The position numbers and the translations under genes are program-made. Shown here piece after piece: positions 24,815-33,068 of a DNA stretch of 64,000 nucleotides. Numbering within the stretch: position 1 is the first letter of the stretch; every line of letters begins with the position of its first letter. Origin of the DNA: JAWHTC01 sp032586155 (GTDB taxonomy: Bacteria > Pseudomonadota > Alphaproteobacteria > Rhodobacterales > Rhodobacteraceae); NCBI RefSeq assembly GCF_032586155.1, contig NZ_JAWHTC010000001.1, forward strand, positions 992,001 through 1,056,000. The letters run 5' to 3'. A model generated the notes under the pieces. That model ran no database searches and had not been told where the DNA came from. It saw nothing but the letters and a program-made list of their open reading frames with translations.

Positions 24815-25756
24815 TTAGAAACACTTCTCGATACGGTCCAGGGTACGCATGGCATCGAGCGTCTGGGCGACCGAACCGTTGGGTTCGCGCCCCTCTTGAA
24901 TTGCGGCGATGAATTCGCGGTCAATCAGTTCGATACCGTTGTTGGAGACGGCGACATCGGAGAGGTCGATCTGGTTTTCATTGCCGTCATAGAGATCGTC
25001 ATAGCGCGCCAGATAGGTGCCGTTGTCGCAGATATAGCGGAAGAAGGTGCCAAGGGGGCCATCGTTGTTGAACGACAGTGACAGGGTGCAGATTGCGCCC
25101 GAGGGGGTTTTCATGCCGATGGACATGTCCATGGCGATGCCGAGGTCCGGGTGGTGTGGACCTTCGAGACCGTAGCAGTCGCTGACGACCTCGCCAGTCT
25201 GGTATTGGAACAGGTCGACCGTGTGGCAGGCGTGGTGCCAGAGCAGGTGATCTGTCCAGCTGCGCGGCTCGCCCTTGGCGTTCATGTTGGAGCGGCGGAA
25301 GAAATAGGTCTGCACGTCCATCTGCTGGATCTTCAGCTCGCCTGTGGCGACCTTGTTCTGGATCCACTGGTGGGATGGGTTGAAGCGGCGGACCTGACCG
25401 GCCATGGCCAAAACGCCGGTTTCCTTTTGCACCCGGACAATCTCTTCGCTGTCCTCTAGGCTGTCAGCCATGGGGATTTCGATCAGCACCGGTTTGCCCG
25501 CCTTCATGCAGGCGATGGCCTGTTCGGCGTGAAGCTGGGTCGGGGTGGCGAGTATGACCGCGTCAACATCATCACGCGCGATACATTCCTCGAGCCTGGT
25601 GGCGGCGTGACCGATGCCACGTTCGGCGGCCAAGGCTTCGATCTTGGTCTTGGTAGGACCCATGACCGAGGTGACGGTGACCTCGTCAATGGCGGCCAGC
25701 GCATCGAGGTGTTTGATGCCGAAGGCGCCGTAAGCGCCAGCTACGCAAATTCGCAT
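24815..25756 (-). CDS. ligC: 4-carboxy-2-hydroxymuconate-6-semialdehyde dehydrogenase (LigC)
   Basis: The 313-residue Gfo/Idh/MocA-family oxidoreductase has an N-terminal dinucleotide fold (CVAGAYGAFGIKHLDAL) and ATPTQLHAEQ and EIPMADSLEDSEEI motifs. It oxidises the hemiacetal of the protocatechuate 4,5-cleavage product to 2-pyrone-4,6-dicarboxylate with NAD(P). Length and family match LigC of Sphingobium (about 315 residues). It is the last gene of the minus-strand unit lysR-ligA-ligB-ligC, 22 bp after ligB; GGAGAACACAC precedes the ATG. Assignment rests mainly on family plus context. Confidence 0.88.
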   Translation of the reverse strand: MRICVAGAYGAFGIKHLDALAAIDEVTVTSVMGPTKTKIEALAAERGIGHAATRLEECIARDDVDAVILATPTQLHAEQAIACMKAGKPVLIEIPMADSLEDSEEIVRVQKETGVLAMAGQVRRFNPSHQWIQNKVATGELKIQQMDVQTYFFRRSNMNAKGEPRSWTDHLLWHHACHTVDLFQYQTGEVVSDCYGLEGPHHPDLGIAMDMSIGMKTPSGAICTLSLSFNNDGPLGTFFRYICDNGTYLARYDDLYDGNENQIDLSDVAVSNNGIELIDREFIAAIQEGREPNGSVAQTLDAMRTLDRIEKCF

Positions 25757-25778
25757 GTGTGTTCTCCTTGGCCCGTGA

Positions 25779-26630
25779 TCAGGCGTGGTTTTCCAGAATG
25801 ATATGGCCGACGGCAGTGTTCGACGCGGGGACGTGATAGTGGCGGTGGATTTCCGTCACCTCGTCGTTCAAAGCGCCGCGCATGACGTGCCACATGACCA
25901 TTTCGACGCCTTCGCTGCCCGCTTCGCGCAGGTAGTCGACGTGGGGCATCTGGCTGAGGCCCACCGGGTCCGAGGTCAGGCGGTCGAGGAAGCTTTTGTC
26001 CCATTCGGGATTGATCAGACCGGCGCGTTTATATTGCAACTGGTGGCTCATCCCGCCGGTGCCGAAGATCATGACATTGAGGTCTTCGTCGAAGCTGTCG
26101 ATGGCACGGCGTACGGCCTTGCCGAGGTTATAACAGCGGTTTCCGGTGGGGGCGGGGTATTGCACCACGTTCACCGCCAGCGGGATCACCAGGGCGGGCC
26201 ATTCATCGTCGACGCCATGTTCGCCATACATCACCGACAAAGGCACGGTCAGTCCGTGGTCTACCTCCATCTCGTTCATTACGGTGAGGTCAAACTCGTC
26301 CAGGATCAGCGACTGAGCGATGTGAGAGGCGAGCTTCTGGTGGTTCTTGACCACGGGGACGGGGCGCGGGCCCCAGCCTTCGTCGGCAGGTTGGAACTCG
26401 GCGGCGCAGCCCAATGCAAAGGTGGGGATGCAGGAGGCATCGAACGCGGTGCAATGGTCATTGTAGACCATGAAGATCACGTCCGGGTTTTGCTCTTTCA
26501 TCCATTCGCGGGATTTCTGGAAGCCGTCAAAGACCGGTTTCCAGTAAGGCTCTTCGGTAATGCCGGTGTCCATGGCGATGCCGATGGCGGGGACATGGCT
26601 GCACCCGACCCCTGCGGTGATACGTGCCAT
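25779..26630 (-). CDS. ligB: Protocatechuate 4,5-dioxygenase, beta subunit, copy 1
   Basis: The 283-residue class III extradiol dioxygenase catalytic subunit has likely Fe(II) ligands His12 (GCSHVPAIG) and His59 (VYNDHC) and a Glu in EGVEMVMW. The active-site His is in GTGGMSHQL. It cleaves protocatechuate, or a relative such as gallate, at the 4,5 position. It starts one base inside the ligA stop (TGATG) behind GGGAGGACG. A second ligAB pair lies at 31836-33053; the two beta subunits differ clearly, so they may have different substrates. Confidence 0.9.
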   Translation of the reverse strand: MARITAGVGCSHVPAIGIAMDTGITEEPYWKPVFDGFQKSREWMKEQNPDVIFMVYNDHCTAFDASCIPTFALGCAAEFQPADEGWGPRPVPVVKNHQKLASHIAQSLILDEFDLTVMNEMEVDHGLTVPLSVMYGEHGVDDEWPALVIPLAVNVVQYPAPTGNRCYNLGKAVRRAIDSFDEDLNVMIFGTGGMSHQLQYKRAGLINPEWDKSFLDRLTSDPVGLSQMPHVDYLREAGSEGVEMVMWHVMRGALNDEVTEIHRHYHVPASNTAVGHIILENHA

Positions 26631-27022
26631 CACTCGTCCTCCCATTCAGATTTATAGCGGTTGCCTTCGATGGAGCGCCCACCGTTCAGCATCATGTCGC
26701 GGTAAGCCTCGACTCCCATGCCGGTCATGAGGCCTGCAAGGTTCTGAAAGTTGATGCCGTCATTGGCGGCGAGTTTCGAGGTGTAGTAGATGTTGCCACC
26801 GAGTTCGAGCATTCGGTTCCACTCACGCTTGAGCACGGCATCGCGTTGCTCGGGCGTCATCGGGTAGGCGTCGAGATAGGCTGATTCATCGGCGTTGAAG
26901 GCGTCACGGTTCTTCTGCAGACGCAAGGAAATGCAGAACTGGTTGAGGTGATAGCCCTCGCGGCCGCGATCAGCGTCAAAGACGAAGGTGCCGGGAATGT
27001 CTTCATAAGGTTTATCGGTCAT
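26630..27022 (-). CDS. ligA: Protocatechuate 4,5-dioxygenase, alpha subunit, copy 1
   Basis: The 130-residue small subunit (DIPGTFVFDADRGREGYHLN, then QFCISL, and GLMTGMGVEAYRDMMLNGG) closely resembles the shape and C-terminal motif of Sphingobium LigA, which closes over the active site of LigB. It overlaps ligB by TGATG and lies 67 bp downstream of the LysR gene. It is longer than the second LigA of this window (118 residues) and keeps the MMLNGGRS tail that the other lacks. Confidence 0.88.
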   Translation of the reverse strand: MTDKPYEDIPGTFVFDADRGREGYHLNQFCISLRLQKNRDAFNADESAYLDAYPMTPEQRDAVLKREWNRMLELGGNIYYTSKLAANDGINFQNLAGLMTGMGVEAYRDMMLNGGRSIEGNRYKSEWEDE

Positions 27023-27089
27023 GTCGGTATCCTAGCATTCGGCGCGCGGCAGGTGACAATCACTTCCGACGCCGGGGTATTGAAAAAAG

Positions 27090-28292
27090 CTATGATGAGT
27101 TTGGCGCCATGGCGCGCAGATGGTCGAGGAATTTGGCCTGGGACTGCGTCGGGCGCCAGCTCGCCCGGGTTGTCAGGCCGATAGGGCGGCGGTCGCCGGA
27201 CAAGGGAATTTCGAGCGCGGCGATGAAGCCTGCGGCCTCCTCAATAGAGATCTGGTTGCGTGAGATGATCGAGACGTAAGGGCCTTCCGCCAAAAGGCCA
27301 CGTAGCATGATGAGCGACGAGGACACCACGCGGACAGGGGTTTCCGGCCGGTCATGAATGCGCAGGGTGTCAAACAGGTACTGCCCGGCAGGGGCGGTCT
27401 TGGGGGGGGCGATCCACGGGTAAGAGAGCGTGTCCTCGATGGTAAGATCGGGTTTGCCTGCCAGGGGATGCGACGGGTGGGCGACGATAGCGAGCGCGTC
27501 GTCGAACAGACGTTCCTGTACGATATCATCTGCGGGCGGCGGGTCGCGCAGAGCGCCGATCAGGCAATCCAGATCGCCCTCGCGCAGGGAACGCAGCAAC
27601 TCGTCGTAGCGGCCATCGACCACGCGGATTTGCATGCCGGGCGTTGACGAGATCATTGCATGCGTGGCGCGGGGCACAATGGTGGTGCGCGCCAGGGGCA
27701 GGCTGCCGAGGGCGAAACTGGATTTGTGCTGGCCCAGTTCCTGGGCAATTTCCTCGTTTGCCTGGCGGATTTCGCTGAGCGCCAGCTTGGCACCTAGGAC
27801 GAAGGCCTGTGCCGAAGGGGTCAGTTCGACACCAGACGGGGTGGCGCGGAAGAAGGGCACGCCGGCCACGTCTTCAAGGCCGCGAGCGGCGCGGTGCACA
27901 GTGGGTTGAGAGATGTCGAGATTATGGGCCGCCACGGTGAAGCTGCCGCTGGCGGCGACGGCGATCAGGGTGCGCAGCTGGGCAGCAGTAACGTTGTGAT
28001 CGAAGGGGCGTGCTTTGGGTAAGCCTTTGAGTGCGGCGCGGGCGCCGATGGACAAGTGATCAAGCGCGGTTTCAACCCGGGCGGCATAGAGCGCGCCGCA
28101 AGGCGTGGGGGTGAAGCTGCCCGTGCTGCGCACAAGAAGCGGGGCGCCGATGGCCGCTTCAAGCCGTTTCAGGGCCTGAGTGGCGGCGGGTTGCGACAGG
28201 GCGCAAAGATCGGCGGCGGCCGACACTGATCCGGTGCGGGCGGTTTCGCGGAACACCCGCATGTGGCGGACATTGGGAAAGTCGGTGGTCAT
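27090..28292 (-). CDS. LysR-type regulator with two tandem HTH domains
   Basis: At 400 residues it is about 100 longer than a usual LysR protein. Residues 9-68 (VRHMRVFRETARTGSVSAAA, then DLCALSQPAATQALKRLE) and 101-160 (VTAAQLRTLIAVAASGSFTV, then AAHNLDISQPTVHRAARGLE) are both LysR winged-HTH domains, followed by one effector-binding domain (about 190-395). It is divergent from galB and heads the ligA-ligB-ligC unit, so it probably controls protocatechuate catabolism in response to a pathway intermediate. Whether both HTH units bind DNA is unknown, but both look intact. Confidence 0.88.
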   Translation of the reverse strand: MTTDFPNVRHMRVFRETARTGSVSAAADLCALSQPAATQALKRLEAAIGAPLLVRSTGSFTPTPCGALYAARVETALDHLSIGARAALKGLPKARPFDHNVTAAQLRTLIAVAASGSFTVAAHNLDISQPTVHRAARGLEDVAGVPFFRATPSGVELTPSAQAFVLGAKLALSEIRQANEEIAQELGQHKSSFALGSLPLARTTIVPRATHAMISSTPGMQIRVVDGRYDELLRSLREGDLDCLIGALRDPPPADDIVQERLFDDALAIVAHPSHPLAGKPDLTIEDTLSYPWIAPPKTAPAGQYLFDTLRIHDRPETPVRVVSSSLIMLRGLLAEGPYVSIISRNQISIEEAAGFIAALEIPLSGDRRPIGLTTRASWRPTQSQAKFLDHLRAMAPNSS

Positions 28293-28406
28293 GGTGGTGT
28301 GGCTGGTTGCTATAGCTAAAACTTATTCTAAGGCCTCAATTCGCATTAGGCAATTGCAGACCGTTGCGGCAGGGTTGTGTCGAGAGATTTTGCAGGAGCT
28401 TAGACC
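28293..28406. promoter_or_regulatory. Divergent lysR/galB promoter region
   Basis: This 114-bp gap holds an AT-rich core with a T-N11-A motif (TAGCTAAAACTTA, 28313-28325) and an inverted repeat CTAA-N14-TTAG (28328-28349). Both are candidates for LysR-type binding. GCAGGAGC precedes galB. Confidence 0.45.
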
Positions 28407-29138
28407 ATGACCAAATCTGCGCTGGTAATCTCAGCCCACTCCGCCGATTTCGTATGGCGCGGGGGCGGGGCGATCGCGCTGCATTCAGAGCTGGGCTACG
28501 ATGTCACGGTGGTTTGTCTATCCTATGGCGAGCGGGGCGAAAGTGCCAAGCTGTGGAAGCAGGAAGGCATGACACTTGAGAAAGTGAAATCAGAGCGCCG
28601 GAAAGAGGCCGAGAATGCCGCCGAGGCGCTTGGTGTGCATGACATCAGGTTCTTTGATATTGGCGACTATCCGCTGGACCTGGGTCGCGAGACGCAGGAT
28701 CGCATGGTTGACGTGATCCGCGAGGTTCAGCCGAAGTGGATGATGAGCCATTCGAAGTGGGACCCCTACAACACCGATCACATGAACACGACGCAGTTTG
28801 CGCTGGAAACCCGCATGATTGCCCAGGCCTGGGGGCATAACCCTGGTGAGAAGGTGTTGGGAGCGCCGCAGCTTTATCTCTTCGAGCCGCACCAGACCGA
28901 ACAGATGGGATGGAAGCCGAGCGTCTTTCTGGACATCACGCCGGTTTGGGACCGCAAATGGGCGGCGATCCAGTGCATGCAAGGCCAGGAGCACCTGTGG
29001 GAATTCTACAAGAACGTGGCGCAGAACCGGGCCAACCACTTCCGGCGCAACTCGGGCGGGATGGCCGGCGGGCGCAAGGCGGAATACGCCGAAGGGTTCG
29101 AGACGATCTTCCCGCGCACGGTGGACGAGTTGGAATGA
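28407..29138 (+). CDS. galB: 4-oxalomesaconate hydratase, PIG-L family (GalB)
   Basis: The 243-residue PIG-L-fold metal enzyme has the modified zinc motif SAHSADFVWRGGGAIALH (AHPDD in deacetylases) and HSKWDPYNTDHMN. It resembles Pseudomonas putida GalB in many stretches as I recall that sequence (VCLSYGERGESAKLW, FFDIGDYPL, AIQCMAGQEHLWE-like). GalB hydrates 4-oxalomesaconate to 4-carboxy-4-hydroxy-2-oxoadipate. Sphingobium uses the unrelated LigJ for the same step, so this cluster mixes lig- and gal-type enzymes. The stop overlaps ligK by ATGA. Confidence 0.9.
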   Translation: MTKSALVISAHSADFVWRGGGAIALHSELGYDVTVVCLSYGERGESAKLWKQEGMTLEKVKSERRKEAENAAEALGVHDIRFFDIGDYPLDLGRETQDRMVDVIREVQPKWMMSHSKWDPYNTDHMNTTQFALETRMIAQAWGHNPGEKVLGAPQLYLFEPHQTEQMGWKPSVFLDITPVWDRKWAAIQCMQGQEHLWEFYKNVAQNRANHFRRNSGGMAGGRKAEYAEGFETIFPRTVDELE

Positions 29139-29827
29139 GCGATTTGACGGGACAGACGGGTGTGGTTGTCACCCAGGTGGAACGGGCCGATCAACGCGTG
29201 ATCGACGGGTTGGCGGAATGTGGTGTGGCCACGGTACACGAGGCGCAGGGGCGCAAGGGGCTGTTGGCGTCCTATATGCGGCCGATCTACACAGGCGCCC
29301 GCGTGGCCGGTAGCGCTGTGACGATCCTGGCACCGCCCTGTGATAATTGGATGATCCATGTCTGTATCGAGCAGTTGCAGGACGGCGATATCATGGTGCT
29401 GGGCACAACTTCGCCGTCCGATGCGGGATATTTTGGCGATCTGCTGGCGACATCAGCGATGGCGCGCGGCTGTCGCGGGCTGGTGATCGACGCAGGCGTG
29501 CGCGACGTACGCGATCTGACCGAGATGGGCTTCCCGGTGTGGTCCAAGGCCATCTGTGCACAGGGAACGGTGAAGGAAACGCTGGGATCGGTGAACGTGC
29601 CGGTGGTCTGCGCCGAGGAACTGGTGCAGCCCGGAGATGTGATCGTGGCGGATGATGACGGGGTTGTTGTCGTGCGCCGGGATGAGGCCGCTGCGGTGCT
29701 TGAAAAGGCGCGGGCACGGGAAGCGAATGAAGGCGACAAGCGCGCAAGATTTGATGCCGGGGAACTGGGGCTCGATATCTATGACATGCGCGGGCGGTTG
29801 GCCGAGAAGGGATTGAAATATCTGTGA
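29135..29827 (+). CDS. ligK: 4-carboxy-4-hydroxy-2-oxoadipate aldolase/oxaloacetate decarboxylase
   Basis: The 230-residue RraA-like protein is of the class II HMG/CHA aldolase family (LigK, GalC, ProA). Motifs include VATVHEAQGRKGLL, DAGVRDVRDL with the catalytic Arg/Asp pair, and the C-terminal tail DMRGRLAEKGLKYL. It splits CHA into pyruvate and oxaloacetate and usually decarboxylates oxaloacetate too, needing Mg or Mn. The start at 29135 overlaps the galB stop. A dispersed element sits directly after the stop and separates it from galD. Confidence 0.9.
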   Translation: MSDLTGQTGVVVTQVERADQRVIDGLAECGVATVHEAQGRKGLLASYMRPIYTGARVAGSAVTILAPPCDNWMIHVCIEQLQDGDIMVLGTTSPSDAGYFGDLLATSAMARGCRGLVIDAGVRDVRDLTEMGFPVWSKAICAQGTVKETLGSVNVPVVCAEELVQPGDVIVADDDGVVVVRRDEAAAVLEKARAREANEGDKRARFDAGELGLDIYDMRGRLAEKGLKYL

Positions 29828-29831
29828 GGAC

Positions 29832-29884
29832 GGCGCCGGGGGCCAGCCCCTCGGGACTCCGAGATATTTTTGGTCAGATGAAGA
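29832..29884 (+). repeat. Dispersed intergenic element, copy D
   Basis: GCGCCGGGGGCCAGCCCCTC is followed by GGGACTCCGAGATATTTTTG and GTCAGATGAAG. It occupies the space between ligK and galD inside the operon. Its AT-rich core is identical to copy E at 43343. Confidence 0.7.
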
Positions 29885-29898
29885 ATGGATCAGGGCTC

Positions 29899-30939
29899 AT
29901 GACGGGTGTGCGGTGCATGTGGATGCGGGGAGGGACCTCGAAAGGCGGGTATTTCCTAGCTAAGGACCTGCCGGCGGATCGTGATGGGTTCCTGTTGCGG
30001 ATGATGGGGTCGCCCGATGCGCGTCAGATTGACGGGATGGGCGCGGCGGATCCGCTGACCTCGAAAGTGGCGGTGGTGAATCGGTCCGAGCGACCGGGCG
30101 TGGACGTGGATTATCTATTCTTGCAGGTGTTTGTTGACCAAGAGATCGTGACGGATGCGCAGAATTGCGGGAACATTCTGGCTGGCGTGGGGCCTTTTGC
30201 CATCGAACGCGGGTTGGTTGAGGCGCAGGACGGCGAGACGCCGGTGGTGATCTACATGGAGAATACCGGGCAGGTGGCCGAGGCGCGCGTACAGACGCCT
30301 GATGGCGTGGTGACCTATGCGGGCACGGCACGGATTGACGGGGTTCCGGGGACGGCCGCAGCAGTGCCGGTGGCATTTCGCGACACTGCCGGGTCGAGCT
30401 GTGGTGCGTTGTTGCCCTGTGGTGTCGTTGACGAGGTCGAAGGCGTGCAGGTCACGATGATCGACAACGGCATGCCGGTTGTGGTGCTGCGGGCCGAGGA
30501 TATGGGGATTGCAGGCGATGAGGCCCCGGAGGCTCTGGAGGTTGACGCGGCTTTGCGGTCGCGTCTGGAAGGACTCCGGCTGGCCTGTGGTCCGAAGATG
30601 AATTTGGGTGATGTGCGTGAGAAATCAGTGCCGAAACTGACAATGGTCAGCGCGCCACGCGAGGGCGGGGCGGTTTCTACTCGAACCTTTATCCCGCATC
30701 GCTGTCACAAGGCGATTGGCGTGCTGGGGGCGGTTTCGGTGGCCACTGCCTGTCTGATCCCCGGATCGGTTGCCTATGATATGGCGGAACGGGGCGAGGG
30801 CCGGGAGCGGAGATTGTCAGTGGAGCACCCAACAGGTGAGATGAGCGTGGTGGTGACGTTGGATGACAGCGGTGAGGTGGCACGGGCGGCAATCCTGCGC
30901 ACGGCGCGCAAACTGATGGATGGTGAGGTGTTCGCATGA
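29899..30939 (+). CDS. galD: 4-oxalomesaconate tautomerase (PrpF family, GalD/LigU)
   Basis: The 346-residue PrpF-type isomerase has MRGGTSKGGYF near the N-terminus, QNCGNILAGVGPFAIE in the first domain and CHKAIGVLGAVSVATACLIP in the second. It interconverts 4-oxalomesaconate tautomers or double-bond isomers so that GalB can hydrate the product. I chose the ATG at 29899; an in-frame ATG at 29878 belongs to the repeat element, and the family starts near MTGVRCMWMRGG. The stop overlaps ligI by ATGA. Confidence 0.87.
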   Translation: MTGVRCMWMRGGTSKGGYFLAKDLPADRDGFLLRMMGSPDARQIDGMGAADPLTSKVAVVNRSERPGVDVDYLFLQVFVDQEIVTDAQNCGNILAGVGPFAIERGLVEAQDGETPVVIYMENTGQVAEARVQTPDGVVTYAGTARIDGVPGTAAAVPVAFRDTAGSSCGALLPCGVVDEVEGVQVTMIDNGMPVVVLRAEDMGIAGDEAPEALEVDAALRSRLEGLRLACGPKMNLGDVREKSVPKLTMVSAPREGGAVSTRTFIPHRCHKAIGVLGAVSVATACLIPGSVAYDMAERGEGRERRLSVEHPTGEMSVVVTLDDSGEVARAAILRTARKLMDGEVFA

Positions 30940-31826
30940 GCGACGTACAAGTCATGGATTCGGATTGGCTGGAGTTTCATCCCAACCCGACGAAGCCTTC
31001 CTTCAAGCTGCCGCAGGGGGCCGTGGACGCCCATTGCCACGTGTTCGGGCCGTCACCGGAGTTTCCCTTTGCGCCCGAGCGCAAATACACGCCCTGCAAT
31101 GCGGGTAAGGACAGGCTTTTTGAGCTGCGTGATTTTCTGGGCTTCGAGCGCAATGTGATCGTGCAGGCGACCTGCCATGGCAAGGACAACCGGGCGATGG
31201 TGGATGCCTGTCGCGCAGCAGGGGATTTGGCGCGGGGGATTGCCAGCGTTGGGCCTGATATCACCGACGCCGAGATCGCCGAGATGGACGCGGCGGGGGT
31301 GCGTGGAGTCCGGTTCAACTTTGTCAAACGGCTGGTGGATGCGACGCCGAAAGAGGTGTTCCTGTCGATTGCCGAAAAGATCAAGCCGTTTGGTTGGCAT
31401 GTGGTGGTGTATTTCGAGGTAGCGGACCTGGAGGAGCTTGTGCCGTTCCTTGAAAGCCTTCCGACGGTGATCGTGGTGGATCACATGGGGCGGCCCGACG
31501 TGGGAAAGGGCGTGAAACATCCTGACTTCAAACGGTTTCTTGACCTCATGGCGCGCAATGAAAACATCTGGAGCAAGGTAACCTGCCCGGAGCGGTTGAG
31601 CCTAGAAGGGCTGCCCTATGATGACGTGGTGCCCTATGCCCGGACCGTGACAGAGATGTTTCCCGACCGGGTGCTGTGGGGCACCGACTGGCCCCATCCC
31701 AACATGAAATCGCATATGCCCGATGACGGGCAGCTGGTCGATTTCATTCCGAAAATCGCGCGAACCGAAGAGTTGCAGCGCAAGCTGCTGATTGACAACC
31801 CGATGCGCCTGTATTGGGCGCGCTAG
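30936..31826 (+). CDS. ligI: 2-pyrone-4,6-dicarboxylate lactonase (LigI)
   Basis: The 296-residue amidohydrolase-fold enzyme has the strand-1 motif DAHCHVFG, HMGRPD in the middle and GTDWPHPN with the strand-8 aspartate. It hydrolyses the pyrone made by LigC to 4-oxalomesaconate and needs no metal in characterised LigI. Its first ATG overlaps the galD stop (ATGA); a second ATG six codons later is less likely. It is the link between ligC on the minus strand and galD/galB/ligK here. Confidence 0.92.
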   Translation: MSDVQVMDSDWLEFHPNPTKPSFKLPQGAVDAHCHVFGPSPEFPFAPERKYTPCNAGKDRLFELRDFLGFERNVIVQATCHGKDNRAMVDACRAAGDLARGIASVGPDITDAEIAEMDAAGVRGVRFNFVKRLVDATPKEVFLSIAEKIKPFGWHVVVYFEVADLEELVPFLESLPTVIVVDHMGRPDVGKGVKHPDFKRFLDLMARNENIWSKVTCPERLSLEGLPYDDVVPYARTVTEMFPDRVLWGTDWPHPNMKSHMPDDGQLVDFIPKIARTEELQRKLLIDNPMRLYWAR

Positions 31827-31835
31827 GAGAACAAG

Positions 31836-32192
31836 ATGGATCAACCCGGTTTCGACGTGCATGCCGACATTCCCGGCACCACGATCTTTGACGGCACACA
31901 GGCGATGAAGGGCTATGCGCTCAACAAGATGTGCTATGGTTTCAATCGCGCCGAGAACCGCGAAGGCTTCTTGGCGGATGAAGAAGGCTGGATGGAAAAA
32001 TACGGACTGAACGAAGGCCAGAAGCAGGCCATTCGCGACCGCAACATCCTGACGATGATCGAACAGGGCGGCAATATCTACTACCTCGCCAAACTGGCCG
32101 GCATTTTCAAGCTGTCGGTGCAGGATGTGGGCGGTATGCAGACCGGCCGCACCACCGAAGAATTCAAAGAATACCTTCAGAGCAAGGCGTAA
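31836..32192 (+). CDS. ligA: Protocatechuate 4,5-dioxygenase, alpha subunit, copy 2
   Basis: The 118-residue LigA-type subunit (ADIPGTTIFDGTQAMKGYAL, then EQGGNIYYLAKLAGIFKLSV) is related to copy 1 but shorter and with a different C-terminus (MQTGRTTEEFKEYLQSKA). Located directly between ligI and pobA, it is probably the main protocatechuate enzyme. AGGAGAACAAG precedes the ATG. ligB copy 2 follows after 12 bp. Confidence 0.88.
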   Translation: MDQPGFDVHADIPGTTIFDGTQAMKGYALNKMCYGFNRAENREGFLADEEGWMEKYGLNEGQKQAIRDRNILTMIEQGGNIYYLAKLAGIFKLSVQDVGGMQTGRTTEEFKEYLQSKA

Positions 32193-32204
32193 GGGGCAGA
32201 TATC

Positions 32205-33053
32205 ATGGCAAAAATTCTTGGTGGGATTACAACCTCGCATATTCCGGCCGTTGGTAATGCGATCCAGAACGAACTTTATGACGATCCGTATTGGAAGCCG
32301 TTTTTTGACGGCTATCCGAAGGTGCATGGCTGGATTGACGAGCACAAGCCAGATTACGTGATAAACATTTACAACGACCACGGGCTTGGATTTTTCCTGG
32401 ACCAGATGCCGACCTTTGCAATTGGTGCGGCGCATGAATACCGCAACGAGGATGAGGGCTGGGGTCTGCCGTCCCTTGATCCGTTCCCGGGCGCGCCGGA
32501 ACTGAGCTGGCATATCATTGAATCGATGGTGGCGGACGAGTTCGACATCACATCCTGCCAGGAGCTGGCTGTGGATCATGGCTTTGTCGTGCCGATGCAG
32601 CTTTTCTGGCCCGGAGCGCCGAACAATGTGGATATGCCCAAGGCGGTGCCGATTTCAGCCAATACGGTGCAGCATCCGATCCCGACACTGAAGCGGGCGT
32701 TGGCGTTTGGCCGTAGCCTGCGCAAGGCACTGCTGAGTTTTCCTGAGGATGCTAAGATCGTTGTTCTGGGAACCGGCGGGTTGAGCCACCAGCTGGATGG
32801 GGAACGTGCCGGGCATATCAACAAGGAGTTCGACCAGTACTGCCTTGAAAATATTGTGAATAATCCCGACGAGCTGACCAAGATCAGCCGCATGGAGCTG
32901 GTCGAGAAAGCGGGCGCGCAGGGCACTGAATTCCTGATGTGGATGATGATGCGCGGAGCGCTCGGAGACGACGTGACCGAGATAACACGGAATTACCACA
33001 TCCCGATTTCCAATACGGCGGCGGGGACGTTGCTTTTGGAATGTGCGGCGTGA
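32205..33053 (+). CDS. ligB: Protocatechuate 4,5-dioxygenase, beta subunit, copy 2
   Basis: The 282-residue extradiol dioxygenase subunit has Fe ligands His12 (TSHIPAVG) and His59 (IYNDHG), the active-site His in GTGGLSHQLDG and a Glu in GTEFLMWMMMRGAL. It produces 4-carboxy-2-hydroxymuconate semialdehyde for LigC. It sits directly upstream of pobA, whose product is protocatechuate, which supports that substrate. Copy 1 on the other strand may serve a related diol such as gallate or a methoxylated one. Confidence 0.92.
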   Translation: MAKILGGITTSHIPAVGNAIQNELYDDPYWKPFFDGYPKVHGWIDEHKPDYVINIYNDHGLGFFLDQMPTFAIGAAHEYRNEDEGWGLPSLDPFPGAPELSWHIIESMVADEFDITSCQELAVDHGFVVPMQLFWPGAPNNVDMPKAVPISANTVQHPIPTLKRALAFGRSLRKALLSFPEDAKIVVLGTGGLSHQLDGERAGHINKEFDQYCLENIVNNPDELTKISRMELVEKAGAQGTEFLMWMMMRGALGDDVTEITRNYHIPISNTAAGTLLLECAA

Positions 33054-33068
33054 TTGAGGAGATCTGAA

